Positions 6,972-15,452 of a stretch of DNA of 18,811 bases are shown piece after piece. Numbering within the stretch: position 1 is the first letter of the stretch; each line of letters opens with the position of its first letter. This DNA comes from an uncultured Lachnoanaerobaculum sp. (lineage in GTDB: Bacteria; Bacillota; Clostridia; Lachnospirales; Lachnospiraceae): the NCBI GenBank assembly GCA_938041725.1, contig CALISX010000111.1, positions 1-18,811 on the forward strand, written 5' to 3'. Under the pieces are notes generated by a model that did no database searches, was not told the DNA's origin, and saw only the letters and a program-made list of their open reading frames with translations. The translations under genes and the position numbers were made by a program.

Positions 6972-8675
6972 TTACTGACCCAGCAGACCCTTGGTATCCT
7001 GATAGATCTTATTGGCCTCTTCCACATATTTTGTGGAGCCCTTGTCCTCGCATTCCTTCACATAGGCCTCCCAGTCTGTATCCAGGCTTCTCTTGCCGGT
7101 GATAAATTCCAGGGCTGCCGTGTTGACATAGTCCATCAAGGGAACCTTAATCAGGTTCATATCTTCCTTTTGCAATTCATCTGCCAAAATGGGGGGCATG
7201 AGCTTCATATCCTCACGGTTGGCATCCACCCTTTCATTCCATTCCACCTCTCCCTCAGAGAACTTGGAGAAACGAAGGTTTTTGGAGCCGCCGTAGGCAA
7301 ATACTCCATTGCCAAATCCATAGTCCACATTCAGCTGCTTGGGGGCACCAGGATTGATGCCATTGTAGTAAATGTCGGAATTTAAAACAAACGCATCTCC
7401 CTCTTTGGTATAGGTTTCTCCCTCCACGCCCCAAAGAGCCAAGGTCTGGCCTTCGTCGGAATACCACAGCCAGTCAATGAAGCGAAGCATTTTGATAAAG
7501 TCCTTTTCTCCCAGCTTATCCAAAGCATTCTTGGAAATCATAATGCCGTTCTCCAGTCTTCCGCTGGCGCTGGAAAGCTTGATCTTTCCTGCCGATCCCA
7601 TGGGGGGCACCAGGAAGTAAAGCTCGGCCCCCTCCGCCTGCATTTTTCCGTTTAAGGTATCGGAAAGAATCTGATAGTTCATGTTAATCACATAGGAATC
7701 TCCCCGGTAGAACTTGGCCTGGGCGGTTTTGGTATCCTGGGTAAAGGTTTCCGGATCCAAAAGTCCATCCTGATACATTTTGTTCAGCACCGTGAGATAC
7801 TCCTTATAGGCATCGGTGGTATCGGCAAAATAAAACTCCTGCTTGGCATCGTCAAACTTAATGCCATTCTTTAAGCCCCAGTCTCCGCCGTCAGAGGAAT
7901 AGCCCCCTGTTACACCGTAGGAGGCGGCTGCCAGATTCATGGTGCTGCCAAAGCCAAAGCCATCAGACCACACATAGGAAGCCCCTGTATGCTCCTTCAC
8001 CTTTTTCAAGGCCTCATAGAAATCATCCCAGGTCCACTGAGCCTCTTTGGAAAGATCCACCCCGGCTGCCTCAAAAACATCCTTGCGGATGGCCAAAGAA
8101 TATCCCCCTGCATTGGTTTCCCACATTCCGGGAAGCCGGTAAAACTTTCCGTCGGAGGTAAGAATCTGGTTTAAATCATCCTGCAGTCCCCAGTCCTTTA
8201 CTGCCTTTTGGAAGTTTGGCATATACTGCACCCACTCACTGATGGGAATGATCTGTCCCCCGTCCTCATAGGCGGTGGAATCATACACCTTGGGAATGAT
8301 ATAGGGGGCGCTGCCGCTGTTTACCAAAGCAGAAACCTTGTCATTGTAATCGGTTCTTGCCACAATGGTCAGATCAAATTTTACATTGGTTTTTTCCTCA
8401 ATGGCCTTCCACAAAAGCCAGTCTTCCTTATAGGGATAATTCTCATGGTCGGAATACATCATGGGGAAGGTCACCGGTTCATTGGAATGGAAGGTCACAC
8501 CCTCTCCATAGGTGTAATCCAGATCCTCCTGGGCTGCCTGGGAAGAGGCATCCTGGCTTCCCCCTTGGGAAGAGTCCTTGTTTGGGGAGGGACCTGCGGC
8601 GGAGCCGCCGCATCCTGCCAGCAAAGAGGAGGTGCAGGCCAGGGCCAATGTAAGGGCCAAAAATCTTTTTTTCAT
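6972..8675 (-). CDS. LipO-type extracellular sugar-binding lipoprotein (ABC transporter SBP)
   Basis: This 567-residue lipoprotein captures oligosaccharide outside the cell for the adjacent permeases. It starts with a lysine-rich type II signal peptide with lipobox LLAGC, giving lipidated Cys22, then a Ser/Gln/Gly-rich linker (about 24-50). The mature domain has features of the large family-1 solute-binding proteins that pair with LplB/LplC: YSDHENYPYKEDWLLWKAIE (about 74-93), SGSAPYIIPKVYDSTAYEDG (about 119-138) and GMWETNAGGYSLAIRKDVFE (about 183-202), plus the late KNALDKLGEKDFIKMLRFID stretch. AAGGAGA precedes the ATG. The gene follows the permeases, a less common order than binding protein first. 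It is flanked by hairpins on both sides (8704-8726 and 6951-6967) that may raise its mRNA stability. The ligand cannot be read from sequence; a xylan-type oligosaccharide is inferred from GH115. Confidence 0.92.
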   Translation of the reverse strand: MKKRFLALTLALACTSSLLAGCGGSAAGPSPNKDSSQGGSQDASSQAAQEDLDYTYGEGVTFHSNEPVTFPMMYSDHENYPYKEDWLLWKAIEEKTNVKFDLTIVARTDYNDKVSALVNSGSAPYIIPKVYDSTAYEDGGQIIPISEWVQYMPNFQKAVKDWGLQDDLNQILTSDGKFYRLPGMWETNAGGYSLAIRKDVFEAAGVDLSKEAQWTWDDFYEALKKVKEHTGASYVWSDGFGFGSTMNLAAASYGVTGGYSSDGGDWGLKNGIKFDDAKQEFYFADTTDAYKEYLTVLNKMYQDGLLDPETFTQDTKTAQAKFYRGDSYVINMNYQILSDTLNGKMQAEGAELYFLVPPMGSAGKIKLSSASGRLENGIMISKNALDKLGEKDFIKMLRFIDWLWYSDEGQTLALWGVEGETYTKEGDAFVLNSDIYYNGINPGAPKQLNVDYGFGNGVFAYGGSKNLRFSKFSEGEVEWNERVDANREDMKLMPPILADELQKEDMNLIKVPLMDYVNTAALEFITGKRSLDTDWEAYVKECEDKGSTKYVEEANKIYQDTKGLLGQ

Positions 8676-8703
8676 AAAACTCTCCTTGAAACTATAGAAT
8701 CCC

Positions 8704-8726
8704 TAAGGGCAAAGCTTCTGCCCTTA
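8704..8726 (-). repeat. 8-bp hairpin between permease and binding-protein genes
   Basis: TAAGGGCA (8704-8711) and TGCCCTTA (8719-8726) form a perfect 8-bp stem with a 7-base loop in the 66-base gap between the two genes. No T-run follows on the minus strand, so it is more likely an RNA-processing or stability element than a terminator. Confidence 0.5.
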
Positions 8727-8741
8727 AAGCAGCGTTTATTT

Positions 8742-9608
8742 TTATCCCTTTACCGCTCCGATGGTCATACCCTGTACAAAATACTTTTGCACAAAGGGAT
8801 ACACACAGATAATGGGAAGGGAGGTAAGCACCATGGTGGCGGACTTTAAGGTGGCCTGGACACTGCTCACCTCGGAGCCGATTTCTGTATTGTTGGCTCC
8901 TTCCACCAGCTGCCTGACATACAGGGCAATGGGCCACTTGTCCTTGGTATCCAGGTAAAGCATGGGGCCAAACCACTCATTCCAAAGGGATACCAGGTAG
9001 AATAAACACATGGTGGCAATAATAGGCTTGGACAATGGCAGTACAATCTTTAAAAAAATCTGATACACATCCATACCGTCAATGGCGGCGGCCTCCTCCA
9101 GCTCCTCCGGCAGACTGGCAAAGAAGGATTTCATCACCAGCAGGTTAAAGGTGCTGATGGCGCCCGGCAAAATAATCGCCCACATACTGTCCCGCAGTCC
9201 CAGCCACTGGGTGATCACAATGTAGTTTGGGATCATGCCCCCGGCAAAATACATGGTAAACACCACCAGGGGAGTAATCACCTTGTTCAGTCTAAGCTTT
9301 GGCTTGGACAAGGGATAGGCGATGAGGGCTGTGGCCATCACGGAGATAGCCGTTCCCAAAGCAGAATATACAATGGTATTCAGATAATATCTGAAAAACT
9401 GCCCGTCCCTTAGAATATACCGGTAGGTATTAATATTAAAGCCAATGGGATAGAAGGTTACCTTTCCCGTACTGGCGGCGGCATCGCTGCTGAAGGACTG
9501 GGCCACCAGGTACACAAAGGGGTACAGGGTAATAAAAATCACAAAGAGCATCACCACTGTATTAAAAACCTGGAATGCCCTATAGGCCTTTGTTGGTTTT
9601 CGATTCAT
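8742..9608 (-). CDS. LplC/YtcP-type ABC sugar transporter permease
   Basis: This 288-residue inner-membrane subunit forms, with the LplB-type partner, the channel of an oligosaccharide importer. About six membrane segments are visible, starting with VVMLFVIFITLYPFVYLVAQ (about 18-37). The cytoplasmic EAA loop that contacts the ATPase is LPEELEEAAAIDGMDVYQIF (about 166-185), and the C-terminal PFVQKYFVQGMTIGAVKG is characteristic of this family. The length is normal. AAGGAGG is ideally placed before the ATG and overlaps the stop of the preceding permease remnant, ten bases upstream, so the two were probably translated together. No ATPase gene is present, as is usual for these clusters, which borrow a shared MsmK-like ATPase. 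Confidence 0.93.
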   Translation of the reverse strand: MNRKPTKAYRAFQVFNTVVMLFVIFITLYPFVYLVAQSFSSDAAASTGKVTFYPIGFNINTYRYILRDGQFFRYYLNTIVYSALGTAISVMATALIAYPLSKPKLRLNKVITPLVVFTMYFAGGMIPNYIVITQWLGLRDSMWAIILPGAISTFNLLVMKSFFASLPEELEEAAAIDGMDVYQIFLKIVLPLSKPIIATMCLFYLVSLWNEWFGPMLYLDTKDKWPIALYVRQLVEGANNTEIGSEVSSVQATLKSATMVLTSLPIICVYPFVQKYFVQGMTIGAVKG

Positions 9609-9618
9609 AAAGACCTCC

Positions 9619-10098
9619 TTACCACAGGGATGTTTCGGTGAAACGCTTGGATAAAAAGTTTGCTGCCGAAACCAAAATCAAACCAATCACACCTTCAAAC
9701 ACGCCTACCGCAGCGGCATAGCTGAAGTTTCCTCCAGAAATACCCATACGGTATACCAAGGTGCCGATAATATCCGCCCGCTCCTGATTCAGGGGATTGT
9801 ACAAAAGCAAAATCTTCTGCATATTTCCCGAGGTGACAATGCCGCCGATGTCCATAATCAAAAGAGTCATAATGGTGGGCAAAATCCCGGGAATGGTCAC
9901 ATGGAAGGCCTGCTGGAACTTCCCTGCCCCGTCCATGGAGGCTGCCTCGTAAAGCTCTGTATTGATCCCCGTCATGGCCGCCAGGTACAAAATGGTTCCC
10001 CAGCCCAGGGCCTGCCATACCCCGGAGAGAATATAGATCATATCAAACCAGGCTGCCTCGGATAAAAAGGCAATCCTGCTGCTTTTTTCCGGATACAA
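9619..10098 (-). pseudogene. LplB-type ABC permease, N-terminal half missing
   Basis: Only the C-terminal half of an LplB/YtcO-type permease is present. The 159 readable residues hold the EAA loop LYEAASMDGAGKFQQAFHVT (about 49-68), ILLLYNPLNQERADIIGTLVYRMG and the family's C-terminal KRFTETSLW. Family members run to about 300 residues, so roughly 150 residues with the first membrane segments are absent. The only start is a TTG (10098-10096) without a good ribosome binding site, lying inside the GH2 reading frame. The sequence becomes recognisable at about FLSEAAWFDMIYILSGVWQ. The upstream GH2 gene is also cut at this point. As written this subunit could not work, and the importer would fail unless the deletion is an assembly error. 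Everything downstream in the transporter is intact, which favours an error or a very recent deletion. Confidence 0.85.
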
Positions 10099-13000
10099 AG
10101 CCTGCCATCACCCGGGTTTCCTCCTCTCCCCGGATCAAACGGATATCAATGGGATTTTCAGCCAAAGGAGTGCTTCCCTCTATGGTAATGTGGTTCACCC
10201 CCTCCTCCCCAAAATCCAGATTTTTAAATTCCAGAGTCACATTGTTGCCGATACCCAAAATTTCTTTTCCTTTTTTGGTAAAACTATCCCCGTATACCCG
10301 GTCACAGTCCTCTCCCGTCAGGGGCTCCAGCGCTCGGCTGCTTTCCTTAAAAACAAATCCCTTGATATGCACCTTTTGCTCCAAGACAAAGCTCAGACTA
10401 ACAACCCCCTTTAACCGTCTGTTCAGCTTCCAGACTGCCTCCTGGTATACATTCCAAATCTTGGGTTTTTGATACACAAATTCCCCCAGGAGCGTCCCCT
10501 CCCCATGGGAATCCCCCTCATATATGCGAAAGGGGCAGGGCTCCTCTGTTAAGGCGAAGATAGGGATGGTAATCTCATCCGAGCCTGTTTTTCCAAAATC
10601 CAGGTTGGAAAAGCCCACCACACTTTCCCCCTTCCTGGCAGTGGCCACCCCATGGTCGTTTCCATTTCCGATTTCCCCATGGGAAAAGCTGTAAAGGCCG
10701 GCGCTGACAAAATCATAGGGGTTGGTGAAGGCCCTTCCAAATCCCGTTACCATAAATTCCAGGCTGGAAATCAGGCGGATATGCTCTGTGCCGCTTTTGC
10801 TCATACACCGGAGCCGGAAATTTCCGTCGCTGACAGCCTGAAGTTTTGCCCCTCCTTCCTCCTCCCGCAGCAGGGCGTTTTTTACAGGAATTCCTGCATC
10901 ATCGGTAATCTGCCAGTACAGCCTCCCATCCTCTGCCCTTTCCGGCAGGATCCTGGCAGATACAAAGCAGGAGGGATGTTCCGGATCCAAATGCATTCCC
11001 CCTCTGCTGACAAGCTTTATGGTTCTGGGGTAAATCTCCAGGGACACCGGGGGCAGGTTTCCCTGGCAAAGATAGGCGTTGGGAGCCGCTCCCTCCCGTA
11101 TCCTCCCCTCCTTCACCGGCACCAAATATACCGCCCTTTCCAGCCCCTCCCCTTCAATGGTGATCTGCAGCCATCCGGGCCTGGTGCCTGCCTTGCACAC
11201 TGCCAAAAGCCTGCCGCTAAAGAGCCTGCGGCTGGGGGACTGATAGGACTCCTCATCGGTGCTGTCCCCATTGTCTGTGCCAATGAGGGCCCCTGCTCCC
11301 TCCACCCGTATCGCCACCCGGTTATTGGCATTTTCCACAGGATTTCCCCTTTCATCTTCCAGAGATATTTCCACGAAAAGGAGATCCTCCCCATTGGAAT
11401 ACAAAAACTCCTTTGACAGCTCTGCCCGGACCACCTTCCCCTCTCCAAAGGAGCGGCGGATGTCTCTGGCGATCTCATTGCCGGCATCATCGCAGGCCAA
11501 AGCCATGATTTCCCCCTCCTCATAGGGCAGCTGCCAGTGACCGCATACTGCCCCATGGTTTTGATCCGATTCCCAGATGCCCTGGCTTTTTCCGTTTAAA
11601 AACAGCTCCACCACCGGGGCATTGGAGCAAACCAAAAGATCAATCAGCTGGCCTTCGTTAAAATCCCAGTAGGGAAAAATATGCATCATGGGCTTTGTTC
11701 TGCAATCCTGCCAGGCCGCCTGATATATGTAAAAGGAATCCTTGGGAAAGCCCGCCGTATCGATCTGTCCAAAATAGGAATTTTTTGTGTGATAGGGAGT
11801 GGGTTCTCCAATATAGTCAAAGCCGGTCCAGACAAACTGGCCCAGGGAAAAGGGATGGGCGGTTTCTGCCTGAATACAGGCCAGAGCAGACCTTGCCCCC
11901 CAGCTGGTGGCGGAATTTCCCAAGGAGGAGCATTGCCTGTCTGCATCGGTCAGCACCGGCTGCTGATAGGGAAAATGGTAGATTCCCCGGCTCTGCACCA
12001 CAGAACCGGTTTCCGACCCGTACAGAATCCACTCCGGATGGGCCTCATGGTGGGAATTATAATATTTTTCTCCATAATTATAGCCAATCAGTTTGACAAT
12101 ATCCGCACTTTCCCAGGCCTGTTCCCAGGGCATATAGTTGGACGCCAATGTTACCCGGGCATTTTCCCTGGGATCATACAACAGAACCTCCTTTTGCAGC
12201 GCCCGGCACCAAAAGGCCCCCTCTTCTGTATTGGTATCAGAGATTTCATTCCCTATGCTCCACATCAGCATACAGGGGTGGTTTCTATCCCGGCGCACCC
12301 AGTTTTTCACATCTTTTTTATACCAATCCTTAAAAAACCTGGCATAGTCATAGGGATTTTTGGGGGCCGCCCACATATCAAAGGCCTCATTCACAATCAA
12401 AAATCCCATCTCATCCGCCAGCTCCATGATGCCCGGAGCAGGCATGTTGTGGGAGATGCGGATGGCATTGACCCCCATTTCCTTCAGCAGTTCCATCCGT
12501 CTTCTGGCAGCCTGCTGATGAAAGGCCGCTCCCAGACACCCCAGATCATGATGCTCGCATACCCCCTGCAGCTTTAGTCTTTTTTCGTTTAAGAAAAAGC
12601 CATCTTTGGGGGAGAAATGGCAGCTGCGAAAGCCCACGGTTTGGGAAAGGCTGTGGAAGATCCTTCCCTCCCCTTCCAAAGCCACCTCCAGCTGGTAGCA
12701 ATGGGGCACCTCCACATCCCAAATCTTTGGGTTTTCACATTCCCCTCTAAAGCATATCTTCCAAATGCCTGCCTCCCAAACCGGAGATTCACAGCCCCCG
12801 GTGAGACCAAGCTTTTTTCCGTTTTCCTTGTCCCAAATCCCAAAGGACAGCCGGCAGTTTTCAGGCTTTTCCCCTGCCACTTCTGCATCAATGGCTACAG
12901 ACCAGCACCCCTTTTGGAGCTTTTTTGCAGAAAAATACAGACCGTCCCAAACCAAATGCTGTTTAGGAACCTCTGCAAACCACACATCTCTGTAAATCCC

Positions 13001-13390
13001 TGCTCCGGTATACCATCTGCTGTTGGGTGCCTGAAAATTCACGGAAACCAAAACCTCATTGGTTCCGGAACAAAGCCAGGGACTCATATCCACCATAAAG
13101 GTGGTATAGCCGTATTTCCACTCCCCTGCCAAATGGCCGTTTATATAGATGGCAGCGTCCATGTAAATGCCTTCAAAGCGGAGAAAATACTGTTTGGCTT
13201 CCTGGGGCTTTAGGTCAAATTCCTTTCTATACCAGCCCATCCCCTCTTTATACAGGTTTTTGGTATTCCGGATCAGCCAGTCATGGGGAAGCCCCACCGG
13301 CAAAAACCTCTCCTTCCTTTCCAGAGCCTGTTCCAAGGAGGTGCCTAAGGAAAACAGTGCAAAGCTCCATTTATCATTAAATAATCCCAT
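10043..13390 (-). CDS. Glycoside hydrolase family 2 (beta-galactosidase-like), C-terminus truncated
   Basis: This is a large cytoplasmic GH2 enzyme of 1115 residues as written. The N-terminal jelly-roll contains GMGWYRKEFDL and WYTGAGIYRDVW, then Ig-like domains and a TIM barrel (about 270-580). The predicted acid/base is Glu382 in MLMWSIGNEISDTN and the nucleophile Glu460 in LYGSETGS; IRISHNMPAPG and DEMGFLIVNEAFDMW are typical GH2 barrel motifs. A DUF4982-like segment follows (about 575-640). The C-terminal end has two related beta modules, each containing NLDFG: about 907-1014 complete, and about 1033-1098 incomplete. The last 17 residues are out-of-frame permease sequence. The start at 13390 has AAGGGG six bases upstream and lies 19 bases after the esterase stop. 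Activity (beta-galactosidase, glucuronidase or other) cannot be fixed; lack of a signal peptide suggests intracellular trimming. Confidence 0.87.
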   Translation of the reverse strand: MGLFNDKWSFALFSLGTSLEQALERKERFLPVGLPHDWLIRNTKNLYKEGMGWYRKEFDLKPQEAKQYFLRFEGIYMDAAIYINGHLAGEWKYGYTTFMVDMSPWLCSGTNEVLVSVNFQAPNSRWYTGAGIYRDVWFAEVPKQHLVWDGLYFSAKKLQKGCWSVAIDAEVAGEKPENCRLSFGIWDKENGKKLGLTGGCESPVWEAGIWKICFRGECENPKIWDVEVPHCYQLEVALEGEGRIFHSLSQTVGFRSCHFSPKDGFFLNEKRLKLQGVCEHHDLGCLGAAFHQQAARRRMELLKEMGVNAIRISHNMPAPGIMELADEMGFLIVNEAFDMWAAPKNPYDYARFFKDWYKKDVKNWVRRDRNHPCMLMWSIGNEISDTNTEEGAFWCRALQKEVLLYDPRENARVTLASNYMPWEQAWESADIVKLIGYNYGEKYYNSHHEAHPEWILYGSETGSVVQSRGIYHFPYQQPVLTDADRQCSSLGNSATSWGARSALACIQAETAHPFSLGQFVWTGFDYIGEPTPYHTKNSYFGQIDTAGFPKDSFYIYQAAWQDCRTKPMMHIFPYWDFNEGQLIDLLVCSNAPVVELFLNGKSQGIWESDQNHGAVCGHWQLPYEEGEIMALACDDAGNEIARDIRRSFGEGKVVRAELSKEFLYSNGEDLLFVEISLEDERGNPVENANNRVAIRVEGAGALIGTDNGDSTDEESYQSPSRRLFSGRLLAVCKAGTRPGWLQITIEGEGLERAVYLVPVKEGRIREGAAPNAYLCQGNLPPVSLEIYPRTIKLVSRGGMHLDPEHPSCFVSARILPERAEDGRLYWQITDDAGIPVKNALLREEEGGAKLQAVSDGNFRLRCMSKSGTEHIRLISSLEFMVTGFGRAFTNPYDFVSAGLYSFSHGEIGNGNDHGVATARKGESVVGFSNLDFGKTGSDEITIPIFALTEEPCPFRIYEGDSHGEGTLLGEFVYQKPKIWNVYQEAVWKLNRRLKGVVSLSFVLEQKVHIKGFVFKESSRALEPLTGEDCDRVYGDSFTKKGKEILGIGNNVTLEFKNLDFGEEGVNHITIEGSTPLAENPIDIRLIRGEEETRVMAGFVSGKKQQDCLFIRGSLV
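10060..10100 (-). other. Junction joining truncated GH2 to truncated permease
   Basis: Within this interval recognisable GH2 sequence (last matching residues VMAGF, ending near 10097) passes into recognisable permease sequence (FLSEAAWFD, starting near 10068). The GH2 frame continues 17 codons into the permease region before stopping. Missing material is estimated at about 44 codons of GH2, a short gap and about 150 codons of permease, or roughly 600 bases. Confidence 0.75.
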
Positions 13391-13409
13391 GGTATTCCCC
13401 TTCCTGATC

Positions 13410-15254
13410 TCAAATCTCAAGGTTCTCCTTGGTCACCGCCCTCCAAAAGGGAGGAGCCGGAAGACCTTTGGTATTGCATAACAATCCCCCCAGAGGACAG
13501 TCCTGCCAGGCATAGCGCACAAACCTGGCTTCTCCTGCCGCCAGGATCACCTGATTCCCTGCAATCCTTGCCTCCACAGGGCGGAACCTCCCATCCTCTC
13601 CTGCAATTTCAAAAAAATCCGGGCGCCCCCCGCAAACCAAAGACAGGCTGCTTCCCTCTCCCGGATTAAAACGCAGCCGCACCTCTTCCCCGGTTTGGCT
13701 GGCCTTTACCAGCCTGGGGCCCTGCCAGATCCCCTCTGCATGGTATATCAAATGCCTGGCCGCCAAAAAAGCCCGGCGGGCTGCCTCCTTTTTGTTCACA
13801 GGATGCAGATCATTCCATTCCCCCAGATCCAGATTGACGGTACAGACCGTATCCGGAAGGGAGGCCGCCCTTTCCTGGGCCTGGCGAAGCAAAGGCCAGG
13901 CCCCCTTTGTTATATCCACGCCGCAGGCTGGCAGCTGGCAAAGAATAAAGGGCAGCCTTTCCTGATGCCAGTGCTGCCGCCAGTCTAAAATCAAGGATTT
14001 CAGCAGGACTTCGTATTCCTCCGGGGCCTTGTCATTGGATTCCCCCTGGTACCACAGTACCCCTCTTACAGTCATGGGAAAACAGGGGGAGAGCATGCCG
14101 TTAAACAAGGCCGTGGCCTTTCGTATCATAAAATCCTGCTCCGGAGCCGGATCCATTTCGGCTAGCATACGGTATTCCCAATCTCCCCTAAGGTCTATTG
14201 TCTCTCCCGAGGAAAGATAGAGATCATAGGGCTTATCCGGGGTAAAACGCCCTCCGCCCTGCCTGCAGGCAAGGAAGATACGAATCTCGTTTTCTCCTTC
14301 TTTTAAAATATCCTCCCCCAAAGGGTATCTTCTGGGGGGATAGGCATAGGTGGTTTCCCCTGCCTTGATCCCGTTTACAAAGGTTTCATCGCTGTCTGTA
14401 AGGGTCCCCAGCCTCAGCATCCCCTCCCTGCTTTGCCCCGGCTTTATAACAAACCTTTTGCGAAACACCAGCAAACCGCTAAAATCCTGGAGAGGCCCCT
14501 GGAAAAATCCCGGCAGGCGGATGTTCTCCCAAACTTTGTCTCCCTGTCCATTTCTTTCCTTTTCCCCCGCCTCCTGTAGGGCCCTTTGCCACCTGGCCTC
14601 TGCCCTCTCCAGGGAATCAAAATATTCCCTGGAGTAATCCTCCCGGGAAAAAAGCTGCGCTTCTTTGACATACTGGGGAAAGTCCCCCAGAGCCTCCCGG
14701 CTCATCCAGGCCTGGGCCGGACTTCCTCCCTTGCTGGCGTTGATCAGCCCCAAGGGTACCCCCCGGCTTTCACTGATGTATTTCCCAAAAAAATACGCCA
14801 GAGCGGATACATTTTCCAGGGCACGGCCTTTACAGATGCGCCATACCCCATGGGTATGATCTCCCAAAGGGGAAAACGCCGCCTCCTCTCCGATTTTGTA
14901 ATGGTGTACCCAGGAACTTCCCCCTTCCTTTGGAAAACGCTCCCGCACCCGGCTGATGGGCAGCTCCATGTTGGACTGGCCGGCGCAGACAAACACCTCC
15001 CCCACATAAACCCGGCGAAGAAGGGTTTGTCCTCCGGCAGAAAGCTCCAAGGGGAAGGGACCGCCGGTTTTGGCGCATCGAATAGAACAGGAAAAGTCCC
15101 CCTTCTCATGGCAAAGGGTCTCCCGCTTTTCTCCTTGAAAGGTAATGGTTACAATCTCTCCGGGCAGATACTGTCCCCAGATTCTGGTGTTTTCTCCCTG
15201 CTGCAAAACGCAGCCCTCCCCCAAAAGCTTGGGAAGATGTATTTTTACCTCCAT
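13410..15254 (-). CDS. SASA/CE20-type carbohydrate acetylesterase
   Basis: This 614-residue SGNH hydrolase of the sialate-O-acetylesterase-like (SASA) type resembles CE20 hemicellulose acetylesterases. Catalytic-block motifs are GQSNME with Ser94, KGGSPAQAW (175-183) for the oxyanion hole, WYQGESN (401-407) and DLHPVNK with the Asp482/His484 dyad. Between the two SGNH halves, about residues 260-360 form a jelly-roll insertion (LVFRKRFVI, DSDETFVNGIKAGETT, YPLGEDILKEGENEIRI), the architecture known for CE20. The start at 15254 is preferred because GGGAGG lies four bases upstream; a start at 15272 would swallow that site. No signal peptide is seen, so deacetylation would occur inside the cell. 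It is the first gene of the minus-strand operon. Removing acetyl groups first would let GH115 and GH3 reach the sugar backbone. A sialic-acid substrate is less likely since no sialic-acid genes are near. Confidence 0.87.
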   Translation of the reverse strand: MEVKIHLPKLLGEGCVLQQGENTRIWGQYLPGEIVTITFQGEKRETLCHEKGDFSCSIRCAKTGGPFPLELSAGGQTLLRRVYVGEVFVCAGQSNMELPISRVRERFPKEGGSSWVHHYKIGEEAAFSPLGDHTHGVWRICKGRALENVSALAYFFGKYISESRGVPLGLINASKGGSPAQAWMSREALGDFPQYVKEAQLFSREDYSREYFDSLERAEARWQRALQEAGEKERNGQGDKVWENIRLPGFFQGPLQDFSGLLVFRKRFVIKPGQSREGMLRLGTLTDSDETFVNGIKAGETTYAYPPRRYPLGEDILKEGENEIRIFLACRQGGGRFTPDKPYDLYLSSGETIDLRGDWEYRMLAEMDPAPEQDFMIRKATALFNGMLSPCFPMTVRGVLWYQGESNDKAPEEYEVLLKSLILDWRQHWHQERLPFILCQLPACGVDITKGAWPLLRQAQERAASLPDTVCTVNLDLGEWNDLHPVNKKEAARRAFLAARHLIYHAEGIWQGPRLVKASQTGEEVRLRFNPGEGSSLSLVCGGRPDFFEIAGEDGRFRPVEARIAGNQVILAAGEARFVRYAWQDCPLGGLLCNTKGLPAPPFWRAVTKENLEI

Positions 15255-15393
15255 GTGGCCTCCCTTTCTCATCTATTTCATCTTAAATAGATTGCAGCCA
15301 TAATTCTTCTCAAATTTTGCCTGGTTTTCCGCATTTTTTGCGAAAGCCCCAGGTTAAAAGGGAGGCTTCCCGTCAGCACAAAAAAATCCTCGA

Positions 15394-15407
15394 ACTACCA
15401 GAGTAGT
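15394..15407. promoter_or_regulatory. Upstream BlaI-type operator half-site pair
   Basis: ACTAC-CAGA-GTAGT is an inverted repeat with five-base arms of the ACTAC/GTAGT type recognised by BlaI/MecI-family repressors. It ends one base before the -35 element of the blaI promoter. The spacing differs from the second site, so it may be a weaker secondary operator. Confidence 0.6.
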
Positions 15408-15408
15408 G

Positions 15409-15437
15409 TTGACTTTTATAAAAGACTGCGGTAGTAT
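15409..15437 (+). promoter_or_regulatory. Sigma-A promoter of the BlaI/M56 operon
   Basis: TTGACT (15409-15414) and TAGTAT (15432-15437) are separated by 17 bases and match the housekeeping consensus at five and four or more positions. Transcription would start near 15444, about 37 bases before the repressor start codon. Operators flank both elements, as expected for autorepression. Confidence 0.75.
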
Positions 15438-15452
15438 GTAGTTGAAACTACA
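15437..15452. promoter_or_regulatory. BlaI-type operator at the transcription start, nested in a larger dyad
   Basis: TGTAGTTGAAACTACA is a perfect inverted repeat with seven-base arms, covering the end of the -10 element and the predicted start site. It sits inside a second dyad, AAAAGACTG (15420-15428) with CAGTCTTTT (15454-15462). An extra GTAGT half-site lies at 15431-15435. Repressor bound here would block RNA polymerase directly. Confidence 0.75.

Noticed and set aside
10043..10098. Overlapping GH2 and permease frames as programmed translational coupling
   Set aside because: Both proteins are truncated at this point, so the overlap is a by-product of the junction and not an evolved arrangement.
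11681..12577. 298-codon plus-strand reading frame opposite GH2
   Set aside because: It is the antisense shadow of the GH2 catalytic barrel, with no recognisable domain or convincing ribosome binding site.
14586..15290. 234-codon plus-strand reading frame opposite the esterase
   Set aside because: It is antisense to the SGNH GQSNM region and has no domain.
15315..15359. Imperfect inverted repeat as an intrinsic terminator
   Set aside because: Neither strand has a T-run directly after the stem, and no gene ends into it; it is mentioned only as a possible regulatory site.
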